A DNA stretch of 22,544 nt from a virus, in IMG/VR virus record IMGVR_UViG_3300021976_000076, positions 1-22,544 of that record; one strand, given 5' to 3'. The notes below the pieces were generated by a model. The model did no database searches. It saw only the letters and a program-made list of their open reading frames with translations, and had not been told where the DNA came from. Below, in pieces: positions 14,075 to 21,165 of the stretch. The position numbers were made by a program, and so were the translations under genes. Every line of letters begins with the position of its first letter. The first letter of the stretch is position 1.

Positions 14075-14823
14075 TGGGTCAGCCTACACCTCCAGGAGAT
14101 TTACCCCTTATTGAGGGGTTAGATCCTTCTTGGAACGAGCTTGTAAATTATATTCCTGAAGATAAAAGGGCTGAATTTGGTCCTAAATTAAAGGAACGTG
14201 TTACTTCTGCTACTTCTGAATATGAACCACTTAAGCAGTGGGAAGGATTTCAGAAATCTGGAGTAACTCCGGATCAGGCAGATACAGCTCTTAGATTATT
14301 CAATCTTATTGAAACGAATCCTCGTCAGGTATATGATGCTATCGCAGGTCATTTAGGAATTACAACTGAGCAAGCTAAAGAAGTTGTTAAAGAAGTAAAA
14401 GCAGATCAGGCTGCTAATCCTTATGATTCTAAAATTAAGACAATGGAAGAGCAGATGGCGACAATGTCGCAGATTATGCTTGCACAACGACAGATGACTG
14501 CAAAAGAGCAACAGGATGCCGAGATGGATGCTGTGGTGGATCAAGAACTTAGTGATATTAAAAAGAAGTACGGCAATGATGTTCCCGATGATCAAATTCT
14601 TATGCGTATGTATACAAAGAATATGACAGCTGAAGAGGCTTATCAAGAATATGCTGGTTTTGTAACCGATGTTAGAAGTCGTCGACCTGCTCCTATGATT
14701 ATGGGTGCTGGAGGAAACATTCCTAGTAATAGGGCTATTGATCCTACTAAATTAAACAGTAAAGAAACAAAGAACTTAGTAGCTCAGATGCTTGACCATG
14801 CAAATGCAGAAGCAAATAAGTAA
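14074..14823 (+). CDS. Scaffolding protein
   Basis: The 249-residue protein lies directly before the major capsid gene. It has an acidic, Pro-containing start, a helical segment (QADTALRLFNLIETNPRQVY), a predicted coiled coil around residues 120-165 (Lys/Glu/Met/Gln-rich) and a polar C-terminal tail (KNLVAQMLDHANAEANK). This is the usual design of a procapsid scaffold, which binds capsid monomers through its C-terminus and leaves before packaging. No protease motif is visible. The assignment rests on position, composition and resemblance to scaffold proteins. Confidence 0.82.
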   Translation: MGQPTPPGDLPLIEGLDPSWNELVNYIPEDKRAEFGPKLKERVTSATSEYEPLKQWEGFQKSGVTPDQADTALRLFNLIETNPRQVYDAIAGHLGITTEQAKEVVKEVKADQAANPYDSKIKTMEEQMATMSQIMLAQRQMTAKEQQDAEMDAVVDQELSDIKKKYGNDVPDDQILMRMYTKNMTAEEAYQEYAGFVTDVRSRRPAPMIMGAGGNIPSNRAIDPTKLNSKETKNLVAQMLDHANAEANK

Positions 14824-14910
14824 GTAGTACTGAGGGTCTAAATCCTCAACGTAGTTGAATTAGTTAAAGATTTATTATTTTAATTCATTCTATGTTGGAG
14901 GGCAGTAACT
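14824..14910 (+). promoter_or_regulatory. Leader of the capsid gene with a strong ribosome site
   Basis: An 87-base gap breaks the tight coupling seen elsewhere. TGAGG (14831-14835) pairs with CCTCA (14844-14848). The next 40 bases are very AT-rich and contain TTGAAT and TATTTT-like blocks with poor spacing, so a capsid promoter is possible but unproven. GGAGG (14897-14901) is the only strong ribosome site and lies 9 bases before ATT at 14911. Confidence 0.5.
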
Positions 14911-16146
14911 ATTACTACCACACTTACTACCGCTGCTAATATTCTTAAAGAGGTTTACGAGCCTAAGGTTCGAGACCAGTTACAGTCTGAAGTTATTACT
15001 ATTTCTCGAATTGAAAAGACCTCTGAAGGAGTTGAAACTAACTCTGTAGGTGGTAAGTATGTTCGATTTGGTGTGCGTGTTCAGAGAAACCATGGTATTG
15101 GTTCTCGAAATGAAATGGAAGCTCTTCCTAGTCCTAAGACTCAGGACTACCGAGATGCTCAGTTAAGGCTTTCTTATGGTTATGGTGCGATTCAGCTTTC
15201 GGGTCAGTCTTTTGAATTAGCAGAATCGGATACTCAGGCTTTTGCTAGTCTTTTAGATCAGGAAGTTGATGGTATTAAGGAAGGTCTTAAAAAGGAGACC
15301 AACCGACAGGCTTATGGAACTTCTCAGGGTGTTTTAGCAATTGCAGCTTCTGGTTCTACGACTACTTTTGTTGTTTCGAATCTTGCGGGTTTACAGTATC
15401 TTGAAATTGGTATGCTTGTAGATATTTACAACTCTACGAGTACTGTTATTACTCCTGTTCTTTCTACTGCTAGTGTTAGTATTACAGATATTACCCCCGC
15501 TACTCTTACAGTTACCATTTCTACAGCAGCTGCTGTAGGTGCTGGTTTCTTTATGACTCGTGGTGGTTCACACCAGAAAGAGCCTGTTGGTTTTGAGCAG
15601 ATTGTTGCAGGTTTAGCTACTACAGCAACTGCTCTTGGTAATGGTGCTGGTGCTCTTTATAATATTACACATGGTACATGGACTGGAAATATGGATACGA
15701 CTGCGGGAGCTATTTCCGAAGGTCGTATGATTAACATGATTGATGCGATTCGTACTCGTGGTGGCACTACTACTGTTGGTTTTTGTTCTCTTGGTGTTCG
15801 TCGTGCATATGCAAACTTGTTAGAGCAGCAGCGTCGTTATGTTAATACTACTAAGTTTACTGGTGGTTTTTCTGGAATTGCTTTCACTACTGACGGTGGA
15901 GAGATTCCTATTGTTGCAGATTTCGATTGCCAGGCCGGACGTCTTTATTTCTTAAATGAGAAGCAACTTAAGATTTATCGTGCAGCTGATTGGTCTTTCA
16001 TGAATCGTGATGGAAATATGTGGCAGCGTCTTATTGACTCTTCTGGTGAGTATGACGCTTATCGGGCACGGTTGTTTAGCTATTGGCAGATTGGTACACA
16101 CCGTCGTAATACCCACGGTCTCATGACTGCTATTATTGAAGCTTAA
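14911..16146 (+). CDS. Major capsid protein (HK97 fold), apparent ATT start
   Basis: The reading frame is open from a stop at 14881-14883 to TAA at 16144-16146. There is no ATG in frame until well inside the domain, and the only GTG (15073) lies inside conserved sequence. Reading from ATT at 14911 gives (I)TTTLTTAANILKEVYEPKV, which matches the usual M-T-T-L-T-T-A-A-N start of this capsid family. The product is then 411 aa. Residues about 141-219 form a beta-rich insertion (GSTTTFVVSN ... TLTVTISTAAAVGAGFFM). The N-arm, P-domain helices and C-terminal A-domain (RVRYF-like, GEYDAYRARLFSYWQIGTHR) are as expected. The shell protein is normally the most abundant product, so the start codon is remarkable. 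Confidence 0.9.
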   Translation: MTTTLTTAANILKEVYEPKVRDQLQSEVITISRIEKTSEGVETNSVGGKYVRFGVRVQRNHGIGSRNEMEALPSPKTQDYRDAQLRLSYGYGAIQLSGQSFELAESDTQAFASLLDQEVDGIKEGLKKETNRQAYGTSQGVLAIAASGSTTTFVVSNLAGLQYLEIGMLVDIYNSTSTVITPVLSTASVSITDITPATLTVTISTAAAVGAGFFMTRGGSHQKEPVGFEQIVAGLATTATALGNGAGALYNITHGTWTGNMDTTAGAISEGRMINMIDAIRTRGGTTTVGFCSLGVRRAYANLLEQQRRYVNTTKFTGGFSGIAFTTDGGEIPIVADFDCQAGRLYFLNEKQLKIYRAADWSFMNRDGNMWQRLIDSSGEYDAYRARLFSYWQIGTHRRNTHGLMTAIIEA

Positions 16147-16148
16147 AA

Positions 16149-16469
16149 ATGCGTGAAAATACCAATCTTTCTGTCTACGGTACGCAGGGAAACAATATAG
16201 CAGCAAACACCACTGTGGCGTCTCTTGCTGTACCTGCTGCTGGTAGATATAAAGTATGGGGAATGGCTAGACATACTTTAGCTGATGGTTTAAAAATTAC
16301 ATCTCCTATTGCAATGATTATCTGTTCAGGACCTAATGATACTGCTATGTTTGGTCCTATTGTTGTTGATATGGCTGCGCCTGGTAACATTGTTATTCAA
16401 TTAAATACCGCCACAGGAGCGGCTGATACTGCTGCTGCTAATATCTATGCTGAGTTACTTAATCAATAA
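16149..16469 (+). CDS. Probable head decoration protein (106 aa)
   Basis: Begins 3 bases after the capsid stop. The protein is small, rich in Ala, Thr and hydrophobic beta strands (YKVWGMARHTL, IAMIICSG, NIVIQLNTATG), and lacks Trp-rich or catalytic motifs. A capsid-adjacent small beta protein is often a decoration (cement) protein or head fibre, but I do not recognise this one by sequence. Two TGTGGCG heptamers, one on each strand, lie in this gene (16214 and 16409). Confidence 0.72.
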   Translation: MRENTNLSVYGTQGNNIAANTTVASLAVPAAGRYKVWGMARHTLADGLKITSPIAMIICSGPNDTAMFGPIVVDMAAPGNIVIQLNTATGAADTAAANIYAELLNQ

Positions 16470-16705
16470 TGGTTACACATACTAGGGTGCATACGCAGAT
16501 TGGATTTGCTAATCCCTATTTAATTTGTGAAAATGAGAAATGTAAGAAGCGTGTTCCTTACTGGCATGATCCAGATCGTTGTGGTTGTGATGGTAAATCT
16601 TTTAATTATCCTTGTGAACATGAAGCTGGTGTTATCTCTATTTGTCCATCTTGGGGTCCTGTTGACGGGTGTACATGCGAAACACTGTGTGTTAAGCCTA
16701 AATAG
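16469..16705 (+). CDS. Cys-rich small protein, probably zinc-binding (78 aa)
   Basis: Starts in a TAATG junction. Nine Cys (20, 25, 38, 40, 49, 59, 68, 70, 74) and several His residues surround the motif WHDPDRCGCDGKSFNYPCEH, followed by CPSWGPVDGCTC. I recall close relatives in many actinobacteriophages, where the G-F-A-x-P-Y-L-I-C and C-P-S-W-x-P-V-D-G-C segments are strongly conserved. The function is not known to me. The Cys pattern suggests one or two zinc sites. It is the last gene before a hairpin, so it probably ends the capsid transcript segment. Confidence 0.82.
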   Translation: MVTHTRVHTQIGFANPYLICENEKCKKRVPYWHDPDRCGCDGKSFNYPCEHEAGVISICPSWGPVDGCTCETLCVKPK

Positions 16706-16711
16706 TGTTTA

Positions 16712-16746
16712 GGGTGGTCGTGATTAACCCCAAATCGTGGCCACCC
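16712..16746 (+). terminator. Hairpin after the capsid module, possible terminator or attenuator
   Basis: GGGTGGTCGTGATT (16712-16725) pairs with AATCGTGGCCACCC (16733-16746) over 14 positions with three G-U pairs, leaving a 7-base loop. ATTATTCT follows, which is only a weak U-tract, so it may reduce transcription or protect the capsid mRNA end rather than stop all reading. It sits in the 65-base gap between coupled gene blocks. Confidence 0.5.
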
Positions 16747-16770
16747 ATTATTCTCTAGAAAGGTATTAAA

Positions 16771-17193
16771 ATGCCAAGTACTCCTGCAAAGAAAGCTGTT
16801 CCTAGTTTATCTACTCTTACAGGAAGGGAAGAAAGTAACGAACCTTATGTTTCTGATAGTGTAGTTGCTCTTAGAACAGATAGAACTCCTGCTCAGTTAG
16901 CTGCTGAAACTCCGGAGGAGACAGCAGAGCGTTATGGAATTGATACTGAAATTAGTGATGAAGATGCAGACAATCCTCGTGTTCAGGCTTATCGTGATAC
17001 TCTTGTAAATCAGGTTCCTTCAGGTACTCATCTTCACCCAGATATTGCAATGGATTTGCAGAATCGAGGTGTTGCTGAACAGCACACCGATAATGCTCAG
17101 GTAAAGCGAGTTATTGTTGATACTTACGATTTTGCTCCTGATGCAGCACATAACGACAAGTGGACTAAGCCTGAAGACGATAAAGACGAGTAG
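16771..17193 (+). CDS. Acidic hypothetical virion-region protein (140 aa)
   Basis: AAAGG lies 8 bases before ATG at 16771. The protein is strongly acidic (many Asp and Glu, ending KPEDDKDE), with an N-terminal Ser/Thr/Pro-rich section and a C-terminal segment QVKRVIVDTYDFAPDAAHND. It lacks Cys and membrane segments. It is located between the capsid module and the homing endonuclease, where small head-completion proteins are common, but I cannot assign a role. Confidence 0.75.
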   Translation: MPSTPAKKAVPSLSTLTGREESNEPYVSDSVVALRTDRTPAQLAAETPEETAERYGIDTEISDEDADNPRVQAYRDTLVNQVPSGTHLHPDIAMDLQNRGVAEQHTDNAQVKRVIVDTYDFAPDAAHNDKWTKPEDDKDE

Positions 17194-17209
17194 TACGGTA
17201 TATTTTTAA

Positions 17210-17608
17210 ATGTGGACTGATCAAAGAGACCTGGCCTACTGTGCAGGTCTCTTTGAGGGTGAAGGAAATATTCAATTTTTTAAACAGCAAAATAAATTAA
17301 AAGATGGTTCTTACGGCAGGAGTTTTAGATCTTTACAGCTAAAAATTGAAATGACTGATAAAGAACCTTTAATTAGGTTTGGGGAATCTCTAGCTATTGG
17401 AAAAGTAAGTGGACCTTATATTAAACCTGATAATAGAAAATCTACTTATACCTTTAGCGTTACTAAATTTGAGCATGTACAGTATGTTATTAGCAGTATT
17501 TGGTACTGGCTGAGCCCTAGAAGAAAAGAGCAAATATCTAAGGCTTTAAAGAGTTATCTAAGCCATGAAATGATAAGGAGGCCATACCGCCGTGAATCAA
17601 ATAGATGA
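17210..17608 (+). CDS. LAGLIDADG homing endonuclease, free-standing (132 aa)
   Basis: Residues 8-19 are LAYCAGLFEGEG, a clear LAGLIDADG motif with the expected catalytic acid at Glu18. A single motif and 132 residues suggest a homodimer that makes a double-strand break in DNA lacking the gene, so the gene is copied during repair. It is not inside a recognisable intron: neighbours appear complete. The ribosome site is weak. Its last 17 bases overlap the start of the next gene, and the GGAGG used by that gene lies inside the endonuclease gene. It is a mobile gene that probably invaded the junction between two head genes. Confidence 0.88.
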   Translation: MWTDQRDLAYCAGLFEGEGNIQFFKQQNKLKDGSYGRSFRSLQLKIEMTDKEPLIRFGESLAIGKVSGPYIKPDNRKSTYTFSVTKFEHVQYVISSIWYWLSPRRKEQISKALKSYLSHEMIRRPYRRESNR

Positions 17609-18035
17609 ATGGATATCACAAGAGTTTCAAAATCTTGCTGAAGTACTTTCTGATTATGATCCTTATTTGGCACTGGAAATGGTTCCTTTAGCTGAATGGG
17701 ATAAATTAATTGATAAATCTAAAGTTTTTCGAGTTATAGATACCAGAAAAAATCAAATAGTTTTATATGCTGATTCACTCGCCAGTCCTCAAGATATTCT
17801 TGCTAGAGTATGGAGTATGGATCAGAACAAGAATAATGTAGTAGCCAATCTAGATGCTAGAAATGCAGCGGCGCAAGCTCTTCAAATGAGAAAAAATTTA
17901 GATGAAATAGAAGCTCAAAAAGATTTTGCTCTGTTTGTTGCTAAGAATCAAAAAAGTAGATGGGTACACGAGGGACGAGTTAAAGATGAACACTTTAGAG
18001 ATTTAGGATCCGTTAGAAAAGTAATTGACAAATGA
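17592..18035 (+). CDS. Conserved head-tail region protein (147 aa), function unknown
   Basis: GTG at 17592 with GGAGG about 10 bases upstream starts the frame. There is no closer in-frame ATG. The sequence SDYDPYLALEMVPLAEW, DKSKVFRVIDTR, IVLYADSLASPQDI, VVANLDARNAAAQALQMRK and NQKSRWVHEGRVKDEHF follows a conserved pattern I recall from actinobacteriophage head-tail regions. Probably helical at the C-terminus. It overlaps the adaptor gene by 4 bases (ATGA). The exact role (for example minor head protein) is not known to me. Confidence 0.78.
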   Translation: MNQIDEWISQEFQNLAEVLSDYDPYLALEMVPLAEWDKLIDKSKVFRVIDTRKNQIVLYADSLASPQDILARVWSMDQNKNNVVANLDARNAAAQALQMRKNLDEIEAQKDFALFVAKNQKSRWVHEGRVKDEHFRDLGSVRKVIDK

Positions 18036-18685
18036 TAGTACAAGATGTAATAACCAGAGTTCGTCGAGTCTTCGGTGATGCGGCTGCTGTTCAGGTAACA
18101 GATGATGATGTCATTCGATGGATTAATGATGCACAGGTTGAAATAGTCAAAAGAAATGACGCTGCTTTACAGAAAACAGATCTCATTGATTTAGTAGTTA
18201 ACCAAGCTACGTATGTAATGCCCACAGATTTATTAATTCTTCGTTCTTTACGCTTTAAGTATTCGTCGTCTTTAAGCTTTAGTGCATTAAGATATAAAAA
18301 CATGCAAGAATTTGATGATTCTGTTGATGGATGGGACGGTACACTCTATAGTGCAGCTCCTCCACAGTGGTTTACAATGTATGAGGGCAAAGTAATTTTA
18401 TTTCCTGTTCCAGATCAGTCAATGGTAGACGGTTTAAAAGTTCTCTATAACCAGAAACCGACTGATGTAGTAGGTCTAGGTGATACATTAGCACTACCTA
18501 TTATCTATCATAATTCAATAATGCAGTACTGTATGTGGCAGGCTAGTTTATTAGATGAAGATCATGAACCTGCTCTGATGTATAAAACTAATTTTGTAGA
18601 AGATATGTCTATTTTATCAAGTAAAGAAACTTCTGATCCTGTTGCAACGTATCCTGTCATTACAGTGCTGGAGTACGATCAATAG
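18032..18685 (+). CDS. Head-tail adaptor (connector) protein
   Basis: The 217-residue protein begins MIVQDVITRVRRVFGDAAAV, then TDDDVIRWINDAQVEIVKRN, a pattern shared by phage connector adaptors (P22 gp4 / T7 gp11 type) that bind the portal. The middle is beta-rich (PPQWFTMYEGKVILFPVPD) and the C-terminus helical. It lies directly before the nozzle gene, as in podoviruses. It starts at an ATGA junction. Confidence is good for an adaptor role and moderate for the exact family. Confidence 0.85.
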   Translation: MIVQDVITRVRRVFGDAAAVQVTDDDVIRWINDAQVEIVKRNDAALQKTDLIDLVVNQATYVMPTDLLILRSLRFKYSSSLSFSALRYKNMQEFDDSVDGWDGTLYSAAPPQWFTMYEGKVILFPVPDQSMVDGLKVLYNQKPTDVVGLGDTLALPIIYHNSIMQYCMWQASLLDEDHEPALMYKTNFVEDMSILSSKETSDPVATYPVITVLEYDQ

Positions 18686-18697
18686 AAAGGAGGTACA

Positions 18698-20272
18698 ATG
18701 GCCACTCAAATCTTGAGGCTTGGACCTTTTAGTGGAGGATTAAATACTAGTTCTGATCCTGTCTTAATTGGAGATAACGAGCTTATTACCTGTCTTAATT
18801 TTGAACTTGATATAGATGGATCATTAGTTAGCAGACCAGCAATTCAAGTTATTGCTAATGGTGGAAGTAATCGAAGAATCCTAATTTTTGGTTCGATCGT
18901 ATTTAGTGGTACACTTTACCTCTTCTCTACATTCAATGATAGAACTTTTGTTAGTTCTACTGCTGGTCTTGCCTGGACTGAATTAGCTCCTGGTGGATTA
19001 CCTCGTGAATGTAGAACTATGGAAGTTTATAATAATACAGTTTGGCTACCAGCAATGCCCACGAGTGCAAATGGTGGAATGTCTTGGACACCTGGTGGTG
19101 GTGCTGTTGCAGTTGCAGCTTTACCTAGAGCAGAAAAGTGTGTAGTTCATAAGAATAGATTGTATCTATGTCCTGGTGAATCTGCTACAGCTAACGCATC
19201 TAGATTATCTTTTTCTGCTGCTGCTGACTTTACTACGTGGCCTGGAACTAACTTTATTGATGTGCAGCCTGGTGATGGAGATACTTTAAATAATGTAGTC
19301 GTATATCAGGATAATTTATTACTTTTTAAGGGTGAAAGTACGCATGTTCTTGCTTACGATTTAGATCCCGTAGATGCTATTCTTCGTGAAATCAATCCTG
19401 TTGTAGGTTCAGGTGGTAGTTTCGGTGTTACTCAATATGAGAATACCGTATACTGTATGCATCGTAATACAGTATATGAAATCACTAACTTTAATTTTGC
19501 TAAGATTAATATTAAGGTGCCATTAGTATTTGATAATGCACTACCTACAGGTACAACCGCTCGCTTTGAGAATCAACATCTTAGTTTACTAGGTGAACGT
19601 TTAATAGTTAGATATTTTAATCGTACTTATTCTTTTCAATTAAGAACTCGTACTTGGTCCGAATGGGAAAAGACAGACGATACCTCTACTCTTGAATGGC
19701 ATATTTTTGGTCCTTTAGTAAGAGCTAGAGATTTAACAGGTTCAGGGTTAGATAGTTATTATACAGGATATTCTTTTGATGTGTCTTCTGGTGGTTACAA
19801 AGTTATCAAACTTATTGATGGTAGAACGAGTGGTGCAATAGAAGGTACAGGTGCTAACAAGTTCTTCTGTATTGCAACCACTAAAGATTACGACATGGCT
19901 GATCCTGTTCGATTTAAGAGGCTGTTTTGGTGGGGTGCAGATGTTATTACAGGTCAAGATATTACAGGGTCTATCACCCCTATTACTCTTATCAATTCAG
20001 TTACTTGGGATGCGTTAACTACTGAGACTTGGGCTGATTTACTTACGTGGGGGAGTCCTATTTCAGGCTCTGTGGCGTTTATGGAAACTATTCCTGGCGA
20101 TGATGTTGCAAATACCAATAAGTTGATTAAATTTGGTAAAGCCATGAGATTTAGAAAAGCCAATTTTTCAGTTAAAATGGAGACTGATGGTAGTCCTAGT
20201 CAGCCCACTAAAATATTCCAATTTACAGCTGTAGTAGCAATTAAACAACTTGTCTCAGCGAGAATTTCCTGA
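18698..20272 (+). CDS. Tail nozzle or tail-hub protein (probable)
   Basis: A textbook AAAGGAGG site precedes ATG at 18698. The 524-residue protein starts MATQILRLGPFSGGLNTSSD and has DNELITCLNFELDIDGSLVSRPA, the same opening as podoviral nozzle proteins that bind the adaptor ring. The rest is a repetitive beta pattern with many GxxY and W residues, as in a beta-propeller (several four-strand blades are likely). It lacks enzymatic motifs. The role is inferred from position and the N-terminal motif. A TGTGGCG heptamer (20071) encodes S-V-A-F. Confidence 0.82.
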   Translation: MATQILRLGPFSGGLNTSSDPVLIGDNELITCLNFELDIDGSLVSRPAIQVIANGGSNRRILIFGSIVFSGTLYLFSTFNDRTFVSSTAGLAWTELAPGGLPRECRTMEVYNNTVWLPAMPTSANGGMSWTPGGGAVAVAALPRAEKCVVHKNRLYLCPGESATANASRLSFSAAADFTTWPGTNFIDVQPGDGDTLNNVVVYQDNLLLFKGESTHVLAYDLDPVDAILREINPVVGSGGSFGVTQYENTVYCMHRNTVYEITNFNFAKINIKVPLVFDNALPTGTTARFENQHLSLLGERLIVRYFNRTYSFQLRTRTWSEWEKTDDTSTLEWHIFGPLVRARDLTGSGLDSYYTGYSFDVSSGGYKVIKLIDGRTSGAIEGTGANKFFCIATTKDYDMADPVRFKRLFWWGADVITGQDITGSITPITLINSVTWDALTTETWADLLTWGSPISGSVAFMETIPGDDVANTNKLIKFGKAMRFRKANFSVKMETDGSPSQPTKIFQFTAVVAIKQLVSARIS

Positions 20273-20498
20273 GAGGAGATGGACAATTCTTTATCAAGGG
20301 AAACAGTTTCTTCCGTATAGCGCTGGAAACAAGATTTATGGTGGTGGAAGAGACGCACCAAACATCGGACCTGTAGATCCTACTGGACATAGAGAACGAG
20401 ATTTAAAATACCAAGCAAGACGTTCTGCAATGTTACGCCGTTTAAAAGCAGTACAGAACGGTGACTACATGAACAGTGATGCACAAAGGAGTATTTGA
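20250..20498 (+). CDS. Small conserved structural-region protein (82 aa or fewer)
   Basis: The longest frame starts at TTG 20250, inside the nozzle gene end, with no ribosome site before it. A GAGAGGAG site (20271-20278) sits 7 bases before an in-frame ATT at 20286, so the real start may be ATT, giving about 70 aa. Contained motifs are PYSAGNKIYGGGRDAPNIGP, DPTGHRERDLKYQARRSAML and a C-terminal GDYMNSDAQRSI. I do not recognise the family with confidence. The basic helix suggests a DNA or protein contact in the tail or head. It couples to the next gene by TGATG. Confidence 0.65.
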   Translation: MSQREFPERRWTILYQGKQFLPYSAGNKIYGGGRDAPNIGPVDPTGHRERDLKYQARRSAMLRRLKAVQNGDYMNSDAQRSI

Positions 20499-21151
20499 TG
20501 ATTGATAATGGTGCAGGTGATTACGTCAGCAATGCTGGAACTGCACTTGGTAGAGGTGCAGTAAAAGTTGCAAAGAAGGCTGTAGCTAAAAGTTTGGCAA
20601 GTCGTTCACAGCCTGTTGTTAGAAAGCCTTCTAGTTCTAGAAGTTCTGGAGGCTATAGTTCTGGAAGTAGAAGTTCCTCAGGTTCAGGAGGATATTCTCC
20701 TGGAGGAGGGGGAGGAGGGGGAGGTGGTTTTTCTGGAGCGCCTTCACTCTCGTCTTATTTAGGAACTGATTCAGCTTATCAGACAGCTATTAGTGGTGGA
20801 AAAAGAAGTTTAACAGATTTCCTTAGTGAGATGACTCGCAGGCGTGGTGAAGCGGGTACTCAATTTAATCAGACTACAGCATCTATGGAACGTGATCGTG
20901 TTCAGCAATTAGACGATTTGCGTAATGAGTTTGCTTCTCGAGGTTTAATTCAGTCTGGTCTTTATGGTCAAGAGCAAGGAAAGTTTCAGCAGAAATTTAC
21001 AGAACAGCAGACAGCTTTGCAGCAACAGCAAACTGCTTTACTTGCTGATTTAATGGGACAAGAAAAGAATTATCGCAGAGAGAACGATCTCGCCACACAG
21101 CAGGCGAAGCAAGAAGCTTTATTAAGACGCTCTCAGAAGTTTAGTCTTTAG
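20498..21151 (+). CDS. Gly/Ser-linker and coiled-coil virion protein, possible internal/ejection protein (217 aa)
   Basis: ATG at 20498 has AAAGGAG 7 bases upstream; a TTG three bases earlier is less likely. Residues 1-43 are basic. Residues 44-77 are a Ser/Gly/Tyr linker ending in nine consecutive Gly. From about 85 on there is a Gln/Glu/Arg-rich helix containing DDLRNEFASRGLIQSGLYGQ and repeated QQQ. The F-A-S-R-G-L-x-x-S-G-x-Y motif is one I recall from phage internal or tape-measure-like proteins. P22-like phages encode ejection proteins at this position. The assignment is inferred from position, composition and this motif. Confidence 0.75.
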   Translation: MIDNGAGDYVSNAGTALGRGAVKVAKKAVAKSLASRSQPVVRKPSSSRSSGGYSSGSRSSSGSGGYSPGGGGGGGGGFSGAPSLSSYLGTDSAYQTAISGGKRSLTDFLSEMTRRRGEAGTQFNQTTASMERDRVQQLDDLRNEFASRGLIQSGLYGQEQGKFQQKFTEQQTALQQQQTALLADLMGQEKNYRRENDLATQQAKQEALLRRSQKFSL

Positions 21152-21165
21152 TTAAGGGGATCATT

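Noticed and set aside
14892-14939. ATG at 14892 as capsid start, or a frameshift from it
   Set aside because: It reads only 15 codons to a stop in another frame. The expected N-terminal TTLTTAAN sequence occurs only in the frame beginning at ATT 14911.
15073-16146. GTG at 15073 as the capsid start
   Set aside because: It lies inside conserved capsid sequence, has no ribosome site, and the frame is open and family-like for 54 codons upstream.
17210-18035. Group I intron around the endonuclease
   Set aside because: The neighbouring genes appear complete and no intron core or split gene is visible. It is a free-standing insertion.
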